64,000 nt of DNA from Limnohabitans sp. DM1 (GCF_001269385.1 NZ_CXOO01000025.1:25210-89209), one strand, 5' to 3'. Numbered from the stretch's first letter, positions 53,766 to 63,376 are shown. Numbers and translations are program-made. Notes: generated from the letters alone by a model not told the origin.

Positions 53766-54371
53766 ATGCAATCCACTTTGCAGTCCGGTTTGTCGGGCAC
53801 GCTGCTGGCCATCCAAATCGGCCAGGTTCGCCCCCTCATGGTGGGCGGGCGCAAACTGGTGTCGGCCATTGGCAAAACCGCTGTTTCTGGCCCCATCGAG
53901 GTCGCCGTTTTGGGTCTGGCCGGTGACGAACAGGCCGACTTGTCGGTGCATGGGGGCCTGAGCAAAGCGGTGTACGCCTTGCCATCAGAGCACCTGGTCT
54001 GGTGGCAGGCCCAGCGGCAGGCCCAGGGCGCGACGATGTTTGAAGAAGCTTTGGCACCGGGCTATTTGGGTGAGAACCTGAGCCTGCAAGGCGTGCGCGA
54101 ACAAGACCTTTTCGTGGGCGACCGCCTGGACTTTGGCGACGTGGTCCTGCGCGTGACCCAGCCGCGCGAGCCCTGCGGCAAGTTCAACGCCGTCATGGGT
54201 TACGCCCAGGCCGCCAAGGACATGGTGCAAAGCGGGCGCTGTGGCTTTTATTTGGCGGTGGACCAAACGGGCCGTTTGCAAGCCGGCGCGTCTTTTCAGA
54301 TCATTCCAGGGCAACGTTCGGTCAGCGTGGCGCAGGCTTTGCAGCACAAAGCCTGGAAGCATTTACGCTGA
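53766..54371 (+). CDS. MOSC domain protein, YiiM-like
   Basis: 201 aa. MOSC segments: GLAGDEQADLSVHGGLSKAVYALPSEHLVWW, GYLGENLSLQGVREQDLFVGD and VTQPREPCGKFNAVMGY, whose cysteine would hold the molybdenum cofactor sulfur. C-terminal 3-alpha region (RCGFYLAVDQTGRLQAG). YiiM reduces N-hydroxylated compounds such as 6-hydroxylaminopurine. It is the second gene after pepP. Confidence 0.9.
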   Translation: MQSTLQSGLSGTLLAIQIGQVRPLMVGGRKLVSAIGKTAVSGPIEVAVLGLAGDEQADLSVHGGLSKAVYALPSEHLVWWQAQRQAQGATMFEEALAPGYLGENLSLQGVREQDLFVGDRLDFGDVVLRVTQPREPCGKFNAVMGYAQAAKDMVQSGRCGFYLAVDQTGRLQAGASFQIIPGQRSVSVAQALQHKAWKHLR

Positions 54372-54446
54372 ACAGCCGCCATGCCGACCCTCATTTGTGC
54401 CAAAAAGTCAAAAGCCAACTCACTTGCTACGCAGATTTACGCAGTG

Positions 54447-54473
54447 TTGATCCCCTAATCCGGGGCCTACAAT
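54447..54473 (+). promoter_or_regulatory. Candidate sigma-70 promoter of maeB
   Basis: TTGATC at 54447-54452 and TACAAT at 54468-54473 with a 15-bp spacer that contains the small inverted repeat CCCCTAATCCGGGG. The start codon is about 105 bp downstream. The short spacer weakens the call. Confidence 0.4.
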
Positions 54474-54578
54474 GAAACGACCACCGATTCGACACGCCCA
54501 CCCATGTGTTCGAACGGACACAAGAAGGCTGCTGAACCCCAGCAGCCCACTGGAAAAAACTTACAGCGGAGCACATCC

Positions 54579-56882
54579 ATGACCAACAAGGTTCAAGCCG
54601 AAGAAAAACGCGCCCAATTGCGCAAAGCGGCGCTCGAGTACCATGAGTTTCCGACCCCCGGCAAAGTCGCCATCGCGGCCACCAAACAACTGGTCAACCA
54701 GCACGATCTGGCCCTGGCCTACTCCCCCGGCGTGGCCGCACCTTGCGAGGAAATCGTCAAAGACCCGGCCAATGCTTTCAAGTACACCAGCCGGGGCAAC
54801 CTGGTGGGGGTGGTGACCAACGGCACGGCCGTGCTGGGCCTGGGTGACATCGGCCCGCTGGCCAGCAAGCCGGTCATGGAAGGCAAGGGCGTGTTGTTCA
54901 AAAAGTTCTCGGGCATCGACGTGTTCGACATCGAGATCAACGAGAAAGACCCGGACAAGTTGGTCGAGATCATCGCGTCGCTGGAGCCGACCTTTGGCGG
55001 CATCAACCTCGAAGACATCAAGGCACCGGATTGCTTCTACATCGAGCGCAAGCTGCGCGAGCGCATGAAGATCCCGGTCTTTCACGATGACCAGCACGGC
55101 ACCGCCATCGTGGTGGGTGCGGCCATCCTGAACGGCCTCAAAGTCGTGGGCAAGGACCCCAAGCAGATCAAGCTGGTCACCTCGGGCGCGGGCGCTGCGG
55201 CCCTGGCTTGCCTGGGCCTGTTGGTCAAGCTGGGCATTCCACGCGAGAACATCTGGGTCACCGACCTGGCGGGCGTGGTCTATGAAGGCCGCACCGAGCT
55301 GATGGACGAAGACAAGATCCAGTTCGTGCAAAAAACCGAGCACCGCACCCTGCGCGAAGTGATTGCCGGTGCTGACGTGTTCCTGGGCCTGTCGGCAGGC
55401 GGTGTGCTCAAGCAAGACATGGTCCAGTCCATGGCCGCTAAGCCGCTGATTTTTGCGCTGGCCAACCCCAACCCCGAGATCAACCCCGAAGACGTCAAAG
55501 CCGTGCGCGACGACGCCATCATGGCCACGGGTCGCACCGATTACCCCAACCAGGTCAACAACGTCCTGTGCTTCCCCTACATCTTCCGGGGCGCACTCGA
55601 CTGCGGAGCCACCACCATCACGCTGGAGATGGAAATCGCTGCCGTGTACGCCATTGCCGAATTGGCGCAGGCCGAGCAAAGCGAAGTCGTGGCCGCCGCT
55701 TATGTGGGCGAGCCTCTGGCTTTTGGCCCCGAGTACCTGATTCCAAAGCCCTTTGACCCACGTCTGATGATGAAGATCGCCCCGGCGGTGGCCCAAGCCG
55801 CATTCGAATCCGGCGTTGCCTCACGCCCCATCACCGACATGGACGCTTACCGCGAACGCCTGCAAGGCTTTGTGTACGCCTCGGGCACCATGATGAAGCC
55901 GATTTTCACGGCCGCCAAACGCGCCTTGAAAAAGCGCATCGCCTACAGCGAGGGCGAGGAAGAGCGCGTGCTGCGTGCCGCCCAGATCGTGGTGGACGAA
56001 GGCATTGCCCGCCCCACGCTGATCGGCCGCCCGGCCGTGATTGCCGAGCGCATCGAAAAATTCGGCCTGCGCCTGAAGGAAGAGCTGGACTACGACGTTG
56101 TCAACGTCGAAATGGACCACCGCTACCGCGATTTCTGGCAGACCTACCACCGCATGACCGAGCGCAAAGGCGTCACCCAGCAGATCGCCAAGATCGAAAT
56201 GCGCCGCCGTTTGTCGCTCATTGGCGCCATGTTGCTGCACAAAGGCGATGTGGACGGCATGATCTGCGGCACCTGGGGCACCAACCCGATGCACCTGAAC
56301 TACATCGACCAGGTGGTCGGCAAGCGCAAAGGGGTCAACACCTTCGCCTGCATGAACGGCTTGATGCTGCCGGGTCGCCAGGTCTTCATGGTGGACACCC
56401 ATGTGAACTACGACCCCACGGCCGAGCAGTTGGCCGAATTCACCGTCATGGCCGCCGAAGAAATGCGCCGTTTCGGCATCCAGCCCAAGGCGGCTTTGCT
56501 TTCACATTCCAACTTCGGCTCGTCCAACCAGCCCAGCGCCGTCAAGATGCGGCAGGTGTTGGACTTGCTGCGTCAAAACGCGCCCTGGCTGGAAGTGGAT
56601 GGCGAAATGCACGGCGACGTTGCACTGGACGCGGCTTCGCGCAAAGCCATCATGCCCAACAGCACCTTGATGGGCGACGCCAATTTGCTGGTTTTGCCAA
56701 ATATTGACGCCGCCAATATTGCCTACAACCTGCTCAAGACCGCAGCCGGTGGCAACATCGCGGTGGGGCCTGTATTGCTGGGTGCGGCCAAGCCGGTCCA
56801 TATCCTCACGCCCAGCACCACGGTGCGCCGAATTGTGAACATGACGGCGCTGACAGTGGCCGACGCCAACGCTGCGCGCTGA
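54579..56882 (+). CDS. maeB: NADP-dependent malic enzyme with C-terminal phosphotransacetylase-like domain
   Basis: 767 aa hybrid. Residues 1-430 are malic enzyme: [53 protein letters not shown], and [13 protein letters not shown] for NAD(P). From about 435 the phosphate acetyl/butyryl transferase-like domain follows ([41 protein letters not shown] end as [17 protein letters not shown]). The tail regulates activity by acetyl-CoA and supports oligomerisation. It makes pyruvate and NADPH from malate. GGAG lies seven bases before the chosen ATG; a terminator follows. Confidence 0.95.
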   Translation: MTNKVQAEEKRAQLRKAALEYHEFPTPGKVAIAATKQLVNQHDLALAYSPGVAAPCEEIVKDPANAFKYTSRGNLVGVVTNGTAVLGLGDIGPLASKPVMEGKGVLFKKFSGIDVFDIEINEKDPDKLVEIIASLEPTFGGINLEDIKAPDCFYIERKLRERMKIPVFHDDQHGTAIVVGAAILNGLKVVGKDPKQIKLVTSGAGAAALACLGLLVKLGIPRENIWVTDLAGVVYEGRTELMDEDKIQFVQKTEHRTLREVIAGADVFLGLSAGGVLKQDMVQSMAAKPLIFALANPNPEINPEDVKAVRDDAIMATGRTDYPNQVNNVLCFPYIFRGALDCGATTITLEMEIAAVYAIAELAQAEQSEVVAAAYVGEPLAFGPEYLIPKPFDPRLMMKIAPAVAQAAFESGVASRPITDMDAYRERLQGFVYASGTMMKPIFTAAKRALKKRIAYSEGEEERVLRAAQIVVDEGIARPTLIGRPAVIAERIEKFGLRLKEELDYDVVNVEMDHRYRDFWQTYHRMTERKGVTQQIAKIEMRRRLSLIGAMLLHKGDVDGMICGTWGTNPMHLNYIDQVVGKRKGVNTFACMNGLMLPGRQVFMVDTHVNYDPTAEQLAEFTVMAAEEMRRFGIQPKAALLSHSNFGSSNQPSAVKMRQVLDLLRQNAPWLEVDGEMHGDVALDAASRKAIMPNSTLMGDANLLVLPNIDAANIAYNLLKTAAGGNIAVGPVLLGAAKPVHILTPSTTVRRIVNMTALTVADANAAR

Positions 56883-56926
56883 GCACATCTGTCCTGATCC
56901 CGTCCTGATGTCGGGTCCATAACCCT

Positions 56927-56967
56927 CAAGTGCTTACCTGTTCAACAGACAAGCACTTGCATTTTTA
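56927..56967 (+). terminator. Intrinsic terminator of maeB
   Basis: CAAGTGCTT and AAGCACTTG form a 9-bp stem with a 15-nt loop, followed by GCATTTTTA. It begins about 45 bases after the maeB stop. Confidence 0.75.
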
Positions 56968-57034
56968 TGACAATTGCATCACACTAGCGCCTTCGAGTTT
57001 TCGGGTTAACCCGGAGCTCCTGAAAGGTGTTTTC

Positions 57035-57448
57035 ATGAGGGTCGCGCAAAAAACCGGGTTTTTTCAACACTGCGCAGCAGTGTTGCTTGGCTTGGCAATG
57101 ATGGCTTGCACTGTTTCGGTGCATTCCAGATCCACCCCAGAAACGCAAACTTTATCGACTCTGTCGGTGCAAGATTTGCCCCGCGAAGGTCAGGAAACCT
57201 ACCAACTCATCCTCAAGGGTGGTCCTTTTCGCTATGAAAAGGATGGTACGGTTTTTGGCAATCGCGAGCGCCTCCTGCCCCGCGAGGCGCGAGGGTTTTA
57301 CCGCGAATACACCGTCAGGACACCCGGCTCACGAGACCGAGGAGCTCGCCGCATCGTCTGCGGCGGACCCGTCCCGCAAGAACCCAAAGCCTGTTACTAC
57401 ACCTCAGACCATTACGCGAGTTTTCGCATGATTGTCGACAAGAACTGA
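57035..57448 (+). CDS. Secreted barnase-type ribonuclease
   Basis: 137 aa. Signal peptide in residues 1-32 (hydrophobic AAVLLGLAMMACTVSV; the Cys at 25 might make it a lipoprotein). The catalytic domain matches the microbial RNase N1/T1/Sa group: GGPFRYEKDGTVFGNRE, then LPREARGFYREYTVRTPGSRDRGARRIVCGG and YYTSDHYASF. Predicted catalytic E91, R100 or R106, and H126. It should cleave RNA after guanosine without metals. The barstar-like gene 29 bp downstream is its probable inhibitor. AAAGGTG lies seven bases before the ATG. Confidence 0.9.
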   Translation: MRVAQKTGFFQHCAAVLLGLAMMACTVSVHSRSTPETQTLSTLSVQDLPREGQETYQLILKGGPFRYEKDGTVFGNRERLLPREARGFYREYTVRTPGSRDRGARRIVCGGPVPQEPKACYYTSDHYASFRMIVDKN

Positions 57449-57477
57449 TTTTTTAGCTTTAAAGAAAGACCACGGAG

Positions 57478-57903
57478 ATGGACACGCCGATTCGTCATGA
57501 CCAAGAGGCGCCCCTGAAGGGCGTGCGGTCCAACATCGTGCAGTCGATCCGCGCTTACCGCGTGAGCGACTTGCAAGATGCTGCCCAAGGCCTGGGCCAC
57601 CACTTTTTGTACGCCAACCTGGCTGAAGCCCAGAGCAAACAAGACGTGCTGGACCTCATTGGTGCGCAGTTCACATTGCCCTCGCACTTTGGCAAAAACT
57701 TTGATGCCTTGTACGACTGCATGACCGATCCTTTGCACAAGTCTGGCCCACAGCCTGGCTTCATCGTGGTACTGGAGCAAATTCCCGCACACGCCAAGTT
57801 CGACAAGGAAGCCCGCGAGCAATTGCTGGACATTTTCCGCGACACAGCCGATTACTGGGGAGACCGGAAAATACCCTTCCGATGCTTCTATTCTTTTCTG
57901 TAG
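57478..57903 (+). CDS. Barstar-family ribonuclease inhibitor
   Basis: 141 aa. Barstar core in HFLYANLAEAQSKQDVLDLIGAQFTLPSHFGKNFDALYDCMTDP, with the FGKNxDALxDxMTD hallmark, and FRDTADYWGDRKIPFRCFYSF at the end. It lacks a signal peptide and so protects the cytoplasm, while the nuclease is exported: the barnase/barstar logic. It is longer than the 90 aa barstar because of an N-terminal extension of about 35 residues. Probably co-transcribed with the RNase. Confidence 0.92.
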   Translation: MDTPIRHDQEAPLKGVRSNIVQSIRAYRVSDLQDAAQGLGHHFLYANLAEAQSKQDVLDLIGAQFTLPSHFGKNFDALYDCMTDPLHKSGPQPGFIVVLEQIPAHAKFDKEAREQLLDIFRDTADYWGDRKIPFRCFYSFL

Positions 57904-58085
57904 CCCGTTCTGCGCAAAACAGCCAAGCAGGACGGGCGAATGAGGCACAAACCGAAGTCGCCGTGATGGCCGATTCGGTTGAAGAGGGTGAAAAAATGCC
58001 CACCGACAAACTGGTGGATGTCTCGCCCCTGGCGCTGCGCATGAGCAGCCCATTCAACGCAGGTTACTGGCTCGCAGCCGCCTGA
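57882..58085 (+). CDS. Possible small protein after barstar
   Basis: A frame of 67 codons overlaps the barstar end by 22 bp; an internal ATG at 57966 would give 39 residues (MADSVEEGEKMPTDKLVDVS onward, ending YWLAAA). Composition looks coding (acidic, then alternating polar and hydrophobic) but I recognise no family. No good ribosome binding site is visible. Two hairpins follow directly (58091 and 58126), as at the end of an operon. Could be a third member of the RNase locus or noncoding. Confidence 0.3.
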   Translation: MLLFFSVARSAQNSQAGRANEAQTEVAVMADSVEEGEKMPTDKLVDVSPLALRMSSPFNAGYWLAAA

Positions 58086-58090
58086 AACAC

Positions 58091-58117
58091 CATCGGGGGC
58101 TTGACAGGCCCCCTGAT
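58091..58117 (+). repeat. GC-rich hairpin after the small ORF
   Basis: CATCGGGGGC and GCCCCCTGATG form an almost perfect long stem around TTGACAG. No T run follows, so it may stabilise the mRNA end ahead of the terminator just downstream. Confidence 0.5.
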
Positions 58118-58125
58118 GACCATGA

Positions 58126-58150
58126 GCCCGCCCTTGTGGTGGGCTTTTTT
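58126..58150 (+). terminator. Intrinsic terminator ending the barnase/barstar operon
   Basis: GCCCGCC and GGTGGGC pair over 7 bp (one G-T), with a 5-nt loop, followed by six T residues. It insulates metX from the upstream operon. Confidence 0.85.
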
Positions 58151-58169
58151 GTGGGCGGACACTTGGATT

Positions 58170-58175
58170 TATACT
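58170..58175 (+). promoter_or_regulatory. Likely -10 element of the metX promoter
   Basis: TATACT, nine bases before the riboswitch begins, placing transcription start at or near the aptamer's 5' end. The -35 region is poor (TTTTTG or TTGTGG, 15 to 18 bp upstream) and overlaps the terminator T run. Confidence 0.5.
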
Positions 58176-58183
58176 GCTCCACT

Positions 58184-58245
58184 GCGCCGATTTGAACCCG
58201 ATTGCGGGCGCCGGGATCTCCGAGTCCCGAAATTCAGCTAAATGG
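58184..58245 (+). ncRNA. SAM-II riboswitch upstream of metX
   Basis: P1 stem GCGCC (58184-58188) and GGCGC (58207-58211) encloses GATTTGAACCCGATTGC, followed downstream by AGCTAAATGG (58236-58245). These are the conserved SAM-II blocks (GAUUU-AACC, AUUGC, GCUAAA..GG); AACC and the final GG form the pseudoknot that binds S-adenosylmethionine. An extra small stem (CGGGATC...GTCCCG) sits where SAM-II has a variable loop. SAM-II elements control metA/metX. Binding SAM should lower metXW expression. Confidence 0.85.
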
Positions 58246-58266
58246 CGTGTGTTTCATCCCCCTTTG

Positions 58267-58307
58267 AAGCCCGGCCCAGCTGACTGCGAAGCCGGGTTTT
58301 GTTTTTT
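58267..58307 (+). terminator. Intrinsic terminator between riboswitch and metX
   Basis: AAGCCCGGC and GCCGGGTTT pair with a 15-nt loop, followed by TTTTGTTTTTT. It ends about 20 bp before metX, so full termination would silence the gene. It most likely makes the riboswitch act on transcription. Confidence 0.85.
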
Positions 58308-58326
58308 GTACACCTGAACACATTCG

Positions 58327-59472
58327 ATGCTGATTGCCGAATCCCAAAGCATGCTGTTTGAGGCCCCTTTGCCTTTGCAAAGTGGCGCGTCCATCCGTGG
58401 TTATTCGCTGAGCTACGAAACCTACGGCACGCTCAACGCCGACAAATCCAACGCGGTGCTGATCTGCCACGCGCTCAACGCTTCGCACCATGTGGCGGGG
58501 GTCTATGCCGACCAACCCAAAAACCTGGGCTGGTGGGACAACATGATTGGCCCAGGCAAGTCGCTCGACACCGACCGCTTTTTTGTCATCGGCGTGAACA
58601 ACCTGGGTTCGTGCTTTGGTTCGACCGGCCCCATGCACATCAACCCCGACACCGGCCGCGTCTATGGCGCGGACTTCCCGGTGGTCACGGTAGAAGACTG
58701 GGTCAACGCACAAGCCCGCTTGCTCGACGCGTTGGGCATTGAACAACTGGCCGCCGTGATGGGCGGGAGTCTGGGCGGCATGCAGGCCCTGAGCTGGACA
58801 CTGCAATACCCCGAGCGCGTGAAGCACGCGGTGGTGGTGGCCAGCGCGCCCAACCTGAACGCCGAAAACATCGCCTTCAACGAAGTGGCCCGCCGCGCCA
58901 TCGTGACCGACCCGGACTTCCACGACGGCCACTTTTACGCGCAAGGCGTGGTGCCCAAGCGTGGCCTGCGCATCGCCCGCATGATTGGTCACATCACGTA
59001 TTTGAGCGACGATGTGATGAACGAAAAGTTCGGGCGCGAATTGCGCAATGCCGTCAACAGCGCGACTGGCTACAAATACTCCACGCAAGAAGTGGAATTC
59101 CAGATCGAAAGTTACTTGCGCTACCAAGGCGACAAGTTCAGCGAGTACTTTGACGCCAACACCTATTTGTTGATCACCCGGGCTCTGGACTACTTCGACC
59201 CCGCCCGCGCCTTTGGCGGTGATTTGTCGCAAGCGCTGGAGCGTGCCATCTGCAAGTTTTTGCTGGTGAGCTTCACCACCGACTGGCGCTTTTCGCCGGC
59301 ACGCAGCCGCGAAATCGTCAAAGGCCTGATCGACAACCGCCGTGACGTGAGCTATGCCGAGATCGACGCCCCGCACGGCCACGACGCCTTTTTGCTCGAC
59401 GACGAGCGCTACATGAACGTGGTGCGGGCCTACTTCGGCCAGATCGCCAACAGCCTGGGAGGTGCCGCATGA
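58327..59472 (+). CDS. metX: Homoserine O-succinyl/acetyltransferase
   Basis: 381 aa alpha/beta hydrolase. [17 protein letters not shown] near residue 45, nucleophilic Ser in [38 protein letters not shown], Asp and His at the end ([13 protein letters not shown]). It activates homoserine for methionine synthesis; betaproteobacterial MetX enzymes are reported to use succinyl-CoA rather than acetyl-CoA. No strong ribosome binding site is seen before the ATG. MetW overlaps its 3' end by four bases. Confidence 0.95.
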   Translation: MLIAESQSMLFEAPLPLQSGASIRGYSLSYETYGTLNADKSNAVLICHALNASHHVAGVYADQPKNLGWWDNMIGPGKSLDTDRFFVIGVNNLGSCFGSTGPMHINPDTGRVYGADFPVVTVEDWVNAQARLLDALGIEQLAAVMGGSLGGMQALSWTLQYPERVKHAVVVASAPNLNAENIAFNEVARRAIVTDPDFHDGHFYAQGVVPKRGLRIARMIGHITYLSDDVMNEKFGRELRNAVNSATGYKYSTQEVEFQIESYLRYQGDKFSEYFDANTYLLITRALDYFDPARAFGGDLSQALERAICKFLLVSFTTDWRFSPARSREIVKGLIDNRRDVSYAEIDAPHGHDAFLLDDERYMNVVRAYFGQIANSLGGAA

Positions 59473-60053
59473 GCGACCCTTTGATCATGCAAGCCATTGC
59501 CCGCCTGGTGCCGCAAGGCGCACGCGTGCTCGACCTGGGCTGTGGCGACGGTGCTTTGCTCGCCTATTTGCAAAAGCACAACGGCTGCACCGGCTACGGC
59601 GTCGAACTCGACGACGCCAATGTGCTGGCCTGCGCCCAGCGTGGCGTGAACGTGTTGCAGCTCAACCTTGACCAGGGCCTGAAAGTTTTTGCCGACCAAT
59701 CGTTTGATGTGGTACTGCAGATCGACACGCTGCAACACCTGCGCAACGCCGAAACCATGCTGCGCGAGACCGCTCGCGTGGGCAAGATCGGCATCGTCGC
59801 CTTTCCCAACTTTGCACACTGGTTCAACCGCCTGAGCGTGCTGCGTGGCCGCATGCCGGTGACCAAGCGCCTACCCTACCAGTGGTACGACACGCCCAAC
59901 ATCCGCGTGGGCACCTATGCCGACTTTGCCGACCTGGCCGGCAAGAACGATTTGCGCATCCTCGATGCGTTTGGCCTGCAACACGGCCACGAAGTGCGGT
60001 TTTTGCCCAACCTCATGGCCGGCACAGCAGTGTTCAAGTTGCAGCGTCCTTGA
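59469..60053 (+). CDS. metW: MetW methyltransferase-like protein
   Basis: 194 aa. SAM-binding fold: [93 protein letters not shown]. MetW always follows MetX in this clade and the pair was reported to work together for homoserine O-succinylation. It begins within the metX stop (ATGA), so it shares the SAM-II control. Confidence 0.95.
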   Translation: MSDPLIMQAIARLVPQGARVLDLGCGDGALLAYLQKHNGCTGYGVELDDANVLACAQRGVNVLQLNLDQGLKVFADQSFDVVLQIDTLQHLRNAETMLRETARVGKIGIVAFPNFAHWFNRLSVLRGRMPVTKRLPYQWYDTPNIRVGTYADFADLAGKNDLRILDAFGLQHGHEVRFLPNLMAGTAVFKLQRP

Positions 60054-60106
60054 GCCCTTGCCTGGGCTGATCCTGTGGGTCATGCGCCCTCCCTCTTTGG
60101 CCTTTC

Positions 60107-61318
60107 ATGACCCCATCTGCTTCGCACACCGATCACCCCGCCCATGCCCGCAGCCACTCCCCCTGGCTGATCGCCAACTTGCTGGCCCAAATCGCATTTG
60201 GGCTGCTGGCCATGACCTTGTGCCTGCCGTCCATGCAGGAATGGGGCGCCATCTTCGCCACCGACCAGGCCCATGTGCAGCTGACCTTCAGCGGCTACGT
60301 GGTGGCCTATGGCGGCCTGCAACTGGTCTATGGCCCCCTGTCCGACCTGCATGGCCGCAAGCCGCTCTTGCTCGTGGGGCTCTTGATTGCGGGCGTGGCC
60401 TCGGCGCTGGCCGTGTTCGCGACCGACATCCGCTGGCTCACGGCCGCGCGCATTTTGCAAGGTGCGGGCAGCGCCGCCAGCATGGTGGTCGGTCGCTCGT
60501 TGGTGCAAGACCTGTTTCAAGGACACCAGCGCACCCGGGTCATGGCCTATGTGGGCATGTCACTGGGTCTGATTCCGCCTCTGGCCACCTTGCTCGGCGG
60601 GCAAATCCATGTGCGTTGGGGCTGGCAAGCCAATTTTGGGGTGCTGGCCCTGTTGGCCCCGGCACTGGCGATCGCCGCCTGGCGGGGCCTGCCCAGCAGC
60701 CAGCCGCCCGTCACCAGCGACAGCCACTGGCTGCGCGCCATGTTCAGCGCTTACCGGCGCCTCATGCGTGAGCCGCGTTTCCTGCTCTATGTGGTCATCC
60801 TCGCCGCCACCACGGCCACCTTTTACGTGTTCCTGGGCGGTGCGCCCATCGTGCTCAAGGGCTATGGCATCGGCCCTGACGGCATCGGTTGGTTCATCAT
60901 GGCCGTGCCCATCTCCTACATCGTGGGCAACTTCATGACCTCGCGCCTGATTCAAGGCATGGGCGAGCGCCGCATGATGGCCGCAGGCCAGGTGTTCACC
61001 CTCACGGGTCTGGTGATCATGCTGGCCCTGGGCCTGGCGGGTCTGAAAAATCCGCTGGCCGTGGCCCTGCCCTTGCTGCTTTTGGGCTTCGGTCATGGCC
61101 TGCTCAACCCGCCTGCGCTGGCAGGCACCGTGGGCGTGGTGCCTGCGCTGGCCGGATCAGCCGCCGCAGTGGCGGGCCTCATGCAGCAACTGACCGGCGC
61201 CACAGGGGCGTATCTGGTCGGGCTGGTCAGCCACGAAGGCGCCGTCAACCTGGGCTGGATGATGCTCGCCTTCAGCCTGCTGGCCGCCTTTGCCCAGTGG
61301 GTCTTGCACCGGCGTTGA
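60107..61318 (+). CDS. Bcr/CflA-type drug-efflux MFS transporter
   Basis: 403 aa with 12 membrane spans. Family cues: MTLCLPSMQEWGAIF, VQLTFSGYVVAYGGLQLVYGPLSDLHGRKPLLL (motif A), ARILQGAGSAASMVVGRSLVQDLF, and LLGGQIHVRWGWQANF. It exports drugs or small metabolites with protons. It starts 53 bp after metW and may be read from it, though it probably has its own promoter. Confidence 0.92.
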   Translation: MTPSASHTDHPAHARSHSPWLIANLLAQIAFGLLAMTLCLPSMQEWGAIFATDQAHVQLTFSGYVVAYGGLQLVYGPLSDLHGRKPLLLVGLLIAGVASALAVFATDIRWLTAARILQGAGSAASMVVGRSLVQDLFQGHQRTRVMAYVGMSLGLIPPLATLLGGQIHVRWGWQANFGVLALLAPALAIAAWRGLPSSQPPVTSDSHWLRAMFSAYRRLMREPRFLLYVVILAATTATFYVFLGGAPIVLKGYGIGPDGIGWFIMAVPISYIVGNFMTSRLIQGMGERRMMAAGQVFTLTGLVIMLALGLAGLKNPLAVALPLLLLGFGHGLLNPPALAGTVGVVPALAGSAAAVAGLMQQLTGATGAYLVGLVSHEGAVNLGWMMLAFSLLAAFAQWVLHRR

Positions 61319-61350
61319 AGGCTGCACGGCATCGCCACGGACGCTCTGTG

Positions 61351-61424
61351 GTAGGAGCCAGCCCTGCTGGCGATTGCGCGCTTGTGTGGTTTGCAGGCTT
61401 TTCGCTTGCGGGGCAAGCTCCTAC
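61351..61424. repeat. Type-2 palindromic repeat (REP-like)
   Basis: GTAGGAGCCAGCC (61351) and GGGGCAAGCTCCTAC (ending 61424), with shared inner segments CTGCTGGCGAT and CAGGCTTTTCGCTTG. Same core as inside the element at 43451, but here without terminal repeats. Similar to REP sequences of Pseudomonas. Lies between convergent genes. Confidence 0.75.
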
Positions 61425-61447
61425 AAAAACCCTTCAACTGCTTACGC

Positions 61448-61690
61448 TCAAGCCCCTGCCCGCGCGGCTTTCAGCGCCTCGCGCAGCACTTTCAAATCGC
61501 CGATGTGGTTGGCCAGCAGCAAGATCAGACGGGCGTTGAGCGCCTCGCTTTGTTCGTCGCTCAGGCCGTTGTGCGCGTCGATGAGGTGTTCATAAAACTC
61601 GTCGCCGGGTGAGAAGTCACGGAAGAAGCGGCGTCCAGCTTCATGAAAATTCGGCGCGGTGTTCAGTGCTGTGGGGGTGTCTGTGGGCAT
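61448..61690 (-). CDS. DUF2783 family protein
   Basis: 80 aa from MPTDTPTA; an ATG six codons earlier directly abuts the monooxygenase stop and may be the real start. Pattern: FHEAGRRFFRDFSPGDEFYEHLIDAHNGLSDEQSEALNARLILLLANHIGDLKVLREAL, the DUF2783 core. It commonly accompanies FAD aromatic monooxygenases of the kind next to it. Function unknown. Confidence 0.87.
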   Translation of the reverse strand: MPTDTPTALNTAPNFHEAGRRFFRDFSPGDEFYEHLIDAHNGLSDEQSEALNARLILLLANHIGDLKVLREALKAARAGA

Positions 61691-61708
61691 GTCTGTTCTC
61701 TCTTCCAT

Positions 61709-63376
61709 TCAGGCCTGTTCGCCCACTTGCCCCAAGGCACGGGCCATGGCCGTTTGCAGCCGGGCGCTGTCCAGGCTGCGCCAGCGGGCCAGCACATGCT
61801 GGTCGGGGCGCAGCAAATAGGTGGTGCCGGGCTGGGCGCCGTAGCGCTTGGTCATCCAGCCTTGCGCGTCCACCAAGACTCGGAAGCCGGGCACCTGCAG
61901 GGCCTGGCGCGACACGATCAGGCTGTCCACCGGCACCGCGTTTTGTTTCAGCGCTTGCAGCGTGGCCAGCGTCTGGGCATCGGGCGCAGCATCCACAAAG
62001 TGCAAAACCGCAAAGCCGCGCCCCACCTGGTCCAGCAGCCAGGCGTCTTGGCCGTCCAATTGCACGGGGGCGTCGTCCATCGGTGCGCCGGGCACCATCT
62101 GGCCTTCAAACGCGTCTGCGTCGGGTGTGTTGAGGACCGATTGCGTCAAAAACGACGGCACCGACAGGCGGCCGGAGTTGACCAGCTTGCGCGCAAACGG
62201 GTGGTGCTTGGCCAGCGCCAGCACCTGGTTGCGGAATGTTTTGCTGGTGCGGCTCTTGGGCGTGATGAAGTCGGTCGAGCGCGTCGAGTTCATGATGTTC
62301 TCGTCGGCCGCAAACTGACGGTCCATCGCGTAAGTGTCGAGCAACTTCTCGCTGGCTTGGCCCTTGATGACCAGGCCCAGTTTCCACATCAAATCGTCCG
62401 CGTCCTGAAAGCCCGAGTTGGCCCCGCGTGCACCGAAGGGCGAGACCTGGTGCGCCGCGTCGCCCGCAAACAGCACACGACCATGGCGAAAGTCGGTCAT
62501 GCGGCGGCACTGGAAGGTGTAGATGCTGACCCACTCCAGCTCAAACGGGCGCTCGTCGCCCAGCATCGCCTTCAGGCGCGGGATGACTTTTTCGGGCTTC
62601 TTTTCTTCTTCGGGGTCGGCGTCCCAGCCGAGCTGAAAGTCAATGCGCCAGACGTTGTTGCTTTGCTTGTGCAGCAACACGCTTTGGTTGGGGTGAAACG
62701 GTGGGTCGAACCAGAACCAGCGCTCAGCGGGGTAGTCGGCTTTCATGATCACGTCGGCAATCAAGAATCGGTCCTGGAACACGCGGCCTTCGATGTCCAG
62801 CCCCAGGTGGCGGCGAATGGGGCTGCGTGCGCCATCGGCCACCACCAGCCATTCGGCCTCGATGTCAAAGTTGCCTTCGGGCGTTTCCACCGTCAGCGTG
62901 GCGTGTGTGTCGTGACGCGTGACGGCCGTGACCTTGTGCTGCCAGCGGATGTCGGCCCCCAATTCGAGGGCGCGGGCGATCAGCATCTCCTCGACGTGGT
63001 ACTGCTGCAAATTGATCATGCCGGGGCGCTTGTGACCCGCATCGGGCACCAGGTTGAACTGGTAGACCTCGTCTTCTTCAAGGAAGGTGCGGCCGATGTT
63101 CCAGCTCACGCCCAGCTGGCAGGCCTCGTTGGCAATGCCCAGGCGGTCCAGGATTTCGAGCGAACGCTTGGCGTAACACACCGCCCGCGAGCCGACCGAG
63201 ACGGTTTTGTCGTCGTCCAGCACCAGCACATCGAGGCCCTGCAAGCGGGCATCGATGGCGGCGGCCAAGCCCACCGGCCCTGCGCCAATCACGATCAAAG
63301 GTTTGCGCAACGGCGGCGTGGCCATCAGGTCGGCGGGCGACTTGTAGGGATAAATCGGGTTGATGTAGGCACCCAT
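61709..63376 (-). CDS. FAD-dependent aromatic monooxygenase (MhpA/PheA-like)
   Basis: 555 aa. FAD motif VIGAGPVGLAAAIDARLQG near residue 29, LVLDDDKTVSVGSRAVCYAKRSLEILDRLG, DG motif VVADGARSPIRRHLG and GD motif RVLFAGDAAHQVSPFGARGANSGFQDADDLMWKL. C-terminal thioredoxin-like domain. This is the 3-hydroxyphenylpropionate/phenol hydroxylase group; it hydroxylates a phenolic acid with NAD(P)H and O2. Substrate unknown. Upstream is an AT-rich palindrome. Operon with DUF2783. Confidence 0.93.
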   Translation of the reverse strand: MGAYINPIYPYKSPADLMATPPLRKPLIVIGAGPVGLAAAIDARLQGLDVLVLDDDKTVSVGSRAVCYAKRSLEILDRLGIANEACQLGVSWNIGRTFLEEDEVYQFNLVPDAGHKRPGMINLQQYHVEEMLIARALELGADIRWQHKVTAVTRHDTHATLTVETPEGNFDIEAEWLVVADGARSPIRRHLGLDIEGRVFQDRFLIADVIMKADYPAERWFWFDPPFHPNQSVLLHKQSNNVWRIDFQLGWDADPEEEKKPEKVIPRLKAMLGDERPFELEWVSIYTFQCRRMTDFRHGRVLFAGDAAHQVSPFGARGANSGFQDADDLMWKLGLVIKGQASEKLLDTYAMDRQFAADENIMNSTRSTDFITPKSRTSKTFRNQVLALAKHHPFARKLVNSGRLSVPSFLTQSVLNTPDADAFEGQMVPGAPMDDAPVQLDGQDAWLLDQVGRGFAVLHFVDAAPDAQTLATLQALKQNAVPVDSLIVSRQALQVPGFRVLVDAQGWMTKRYGAQPGTTYLLRPDQHVLARWRSLDSARLQTAMARALGQVGEQA

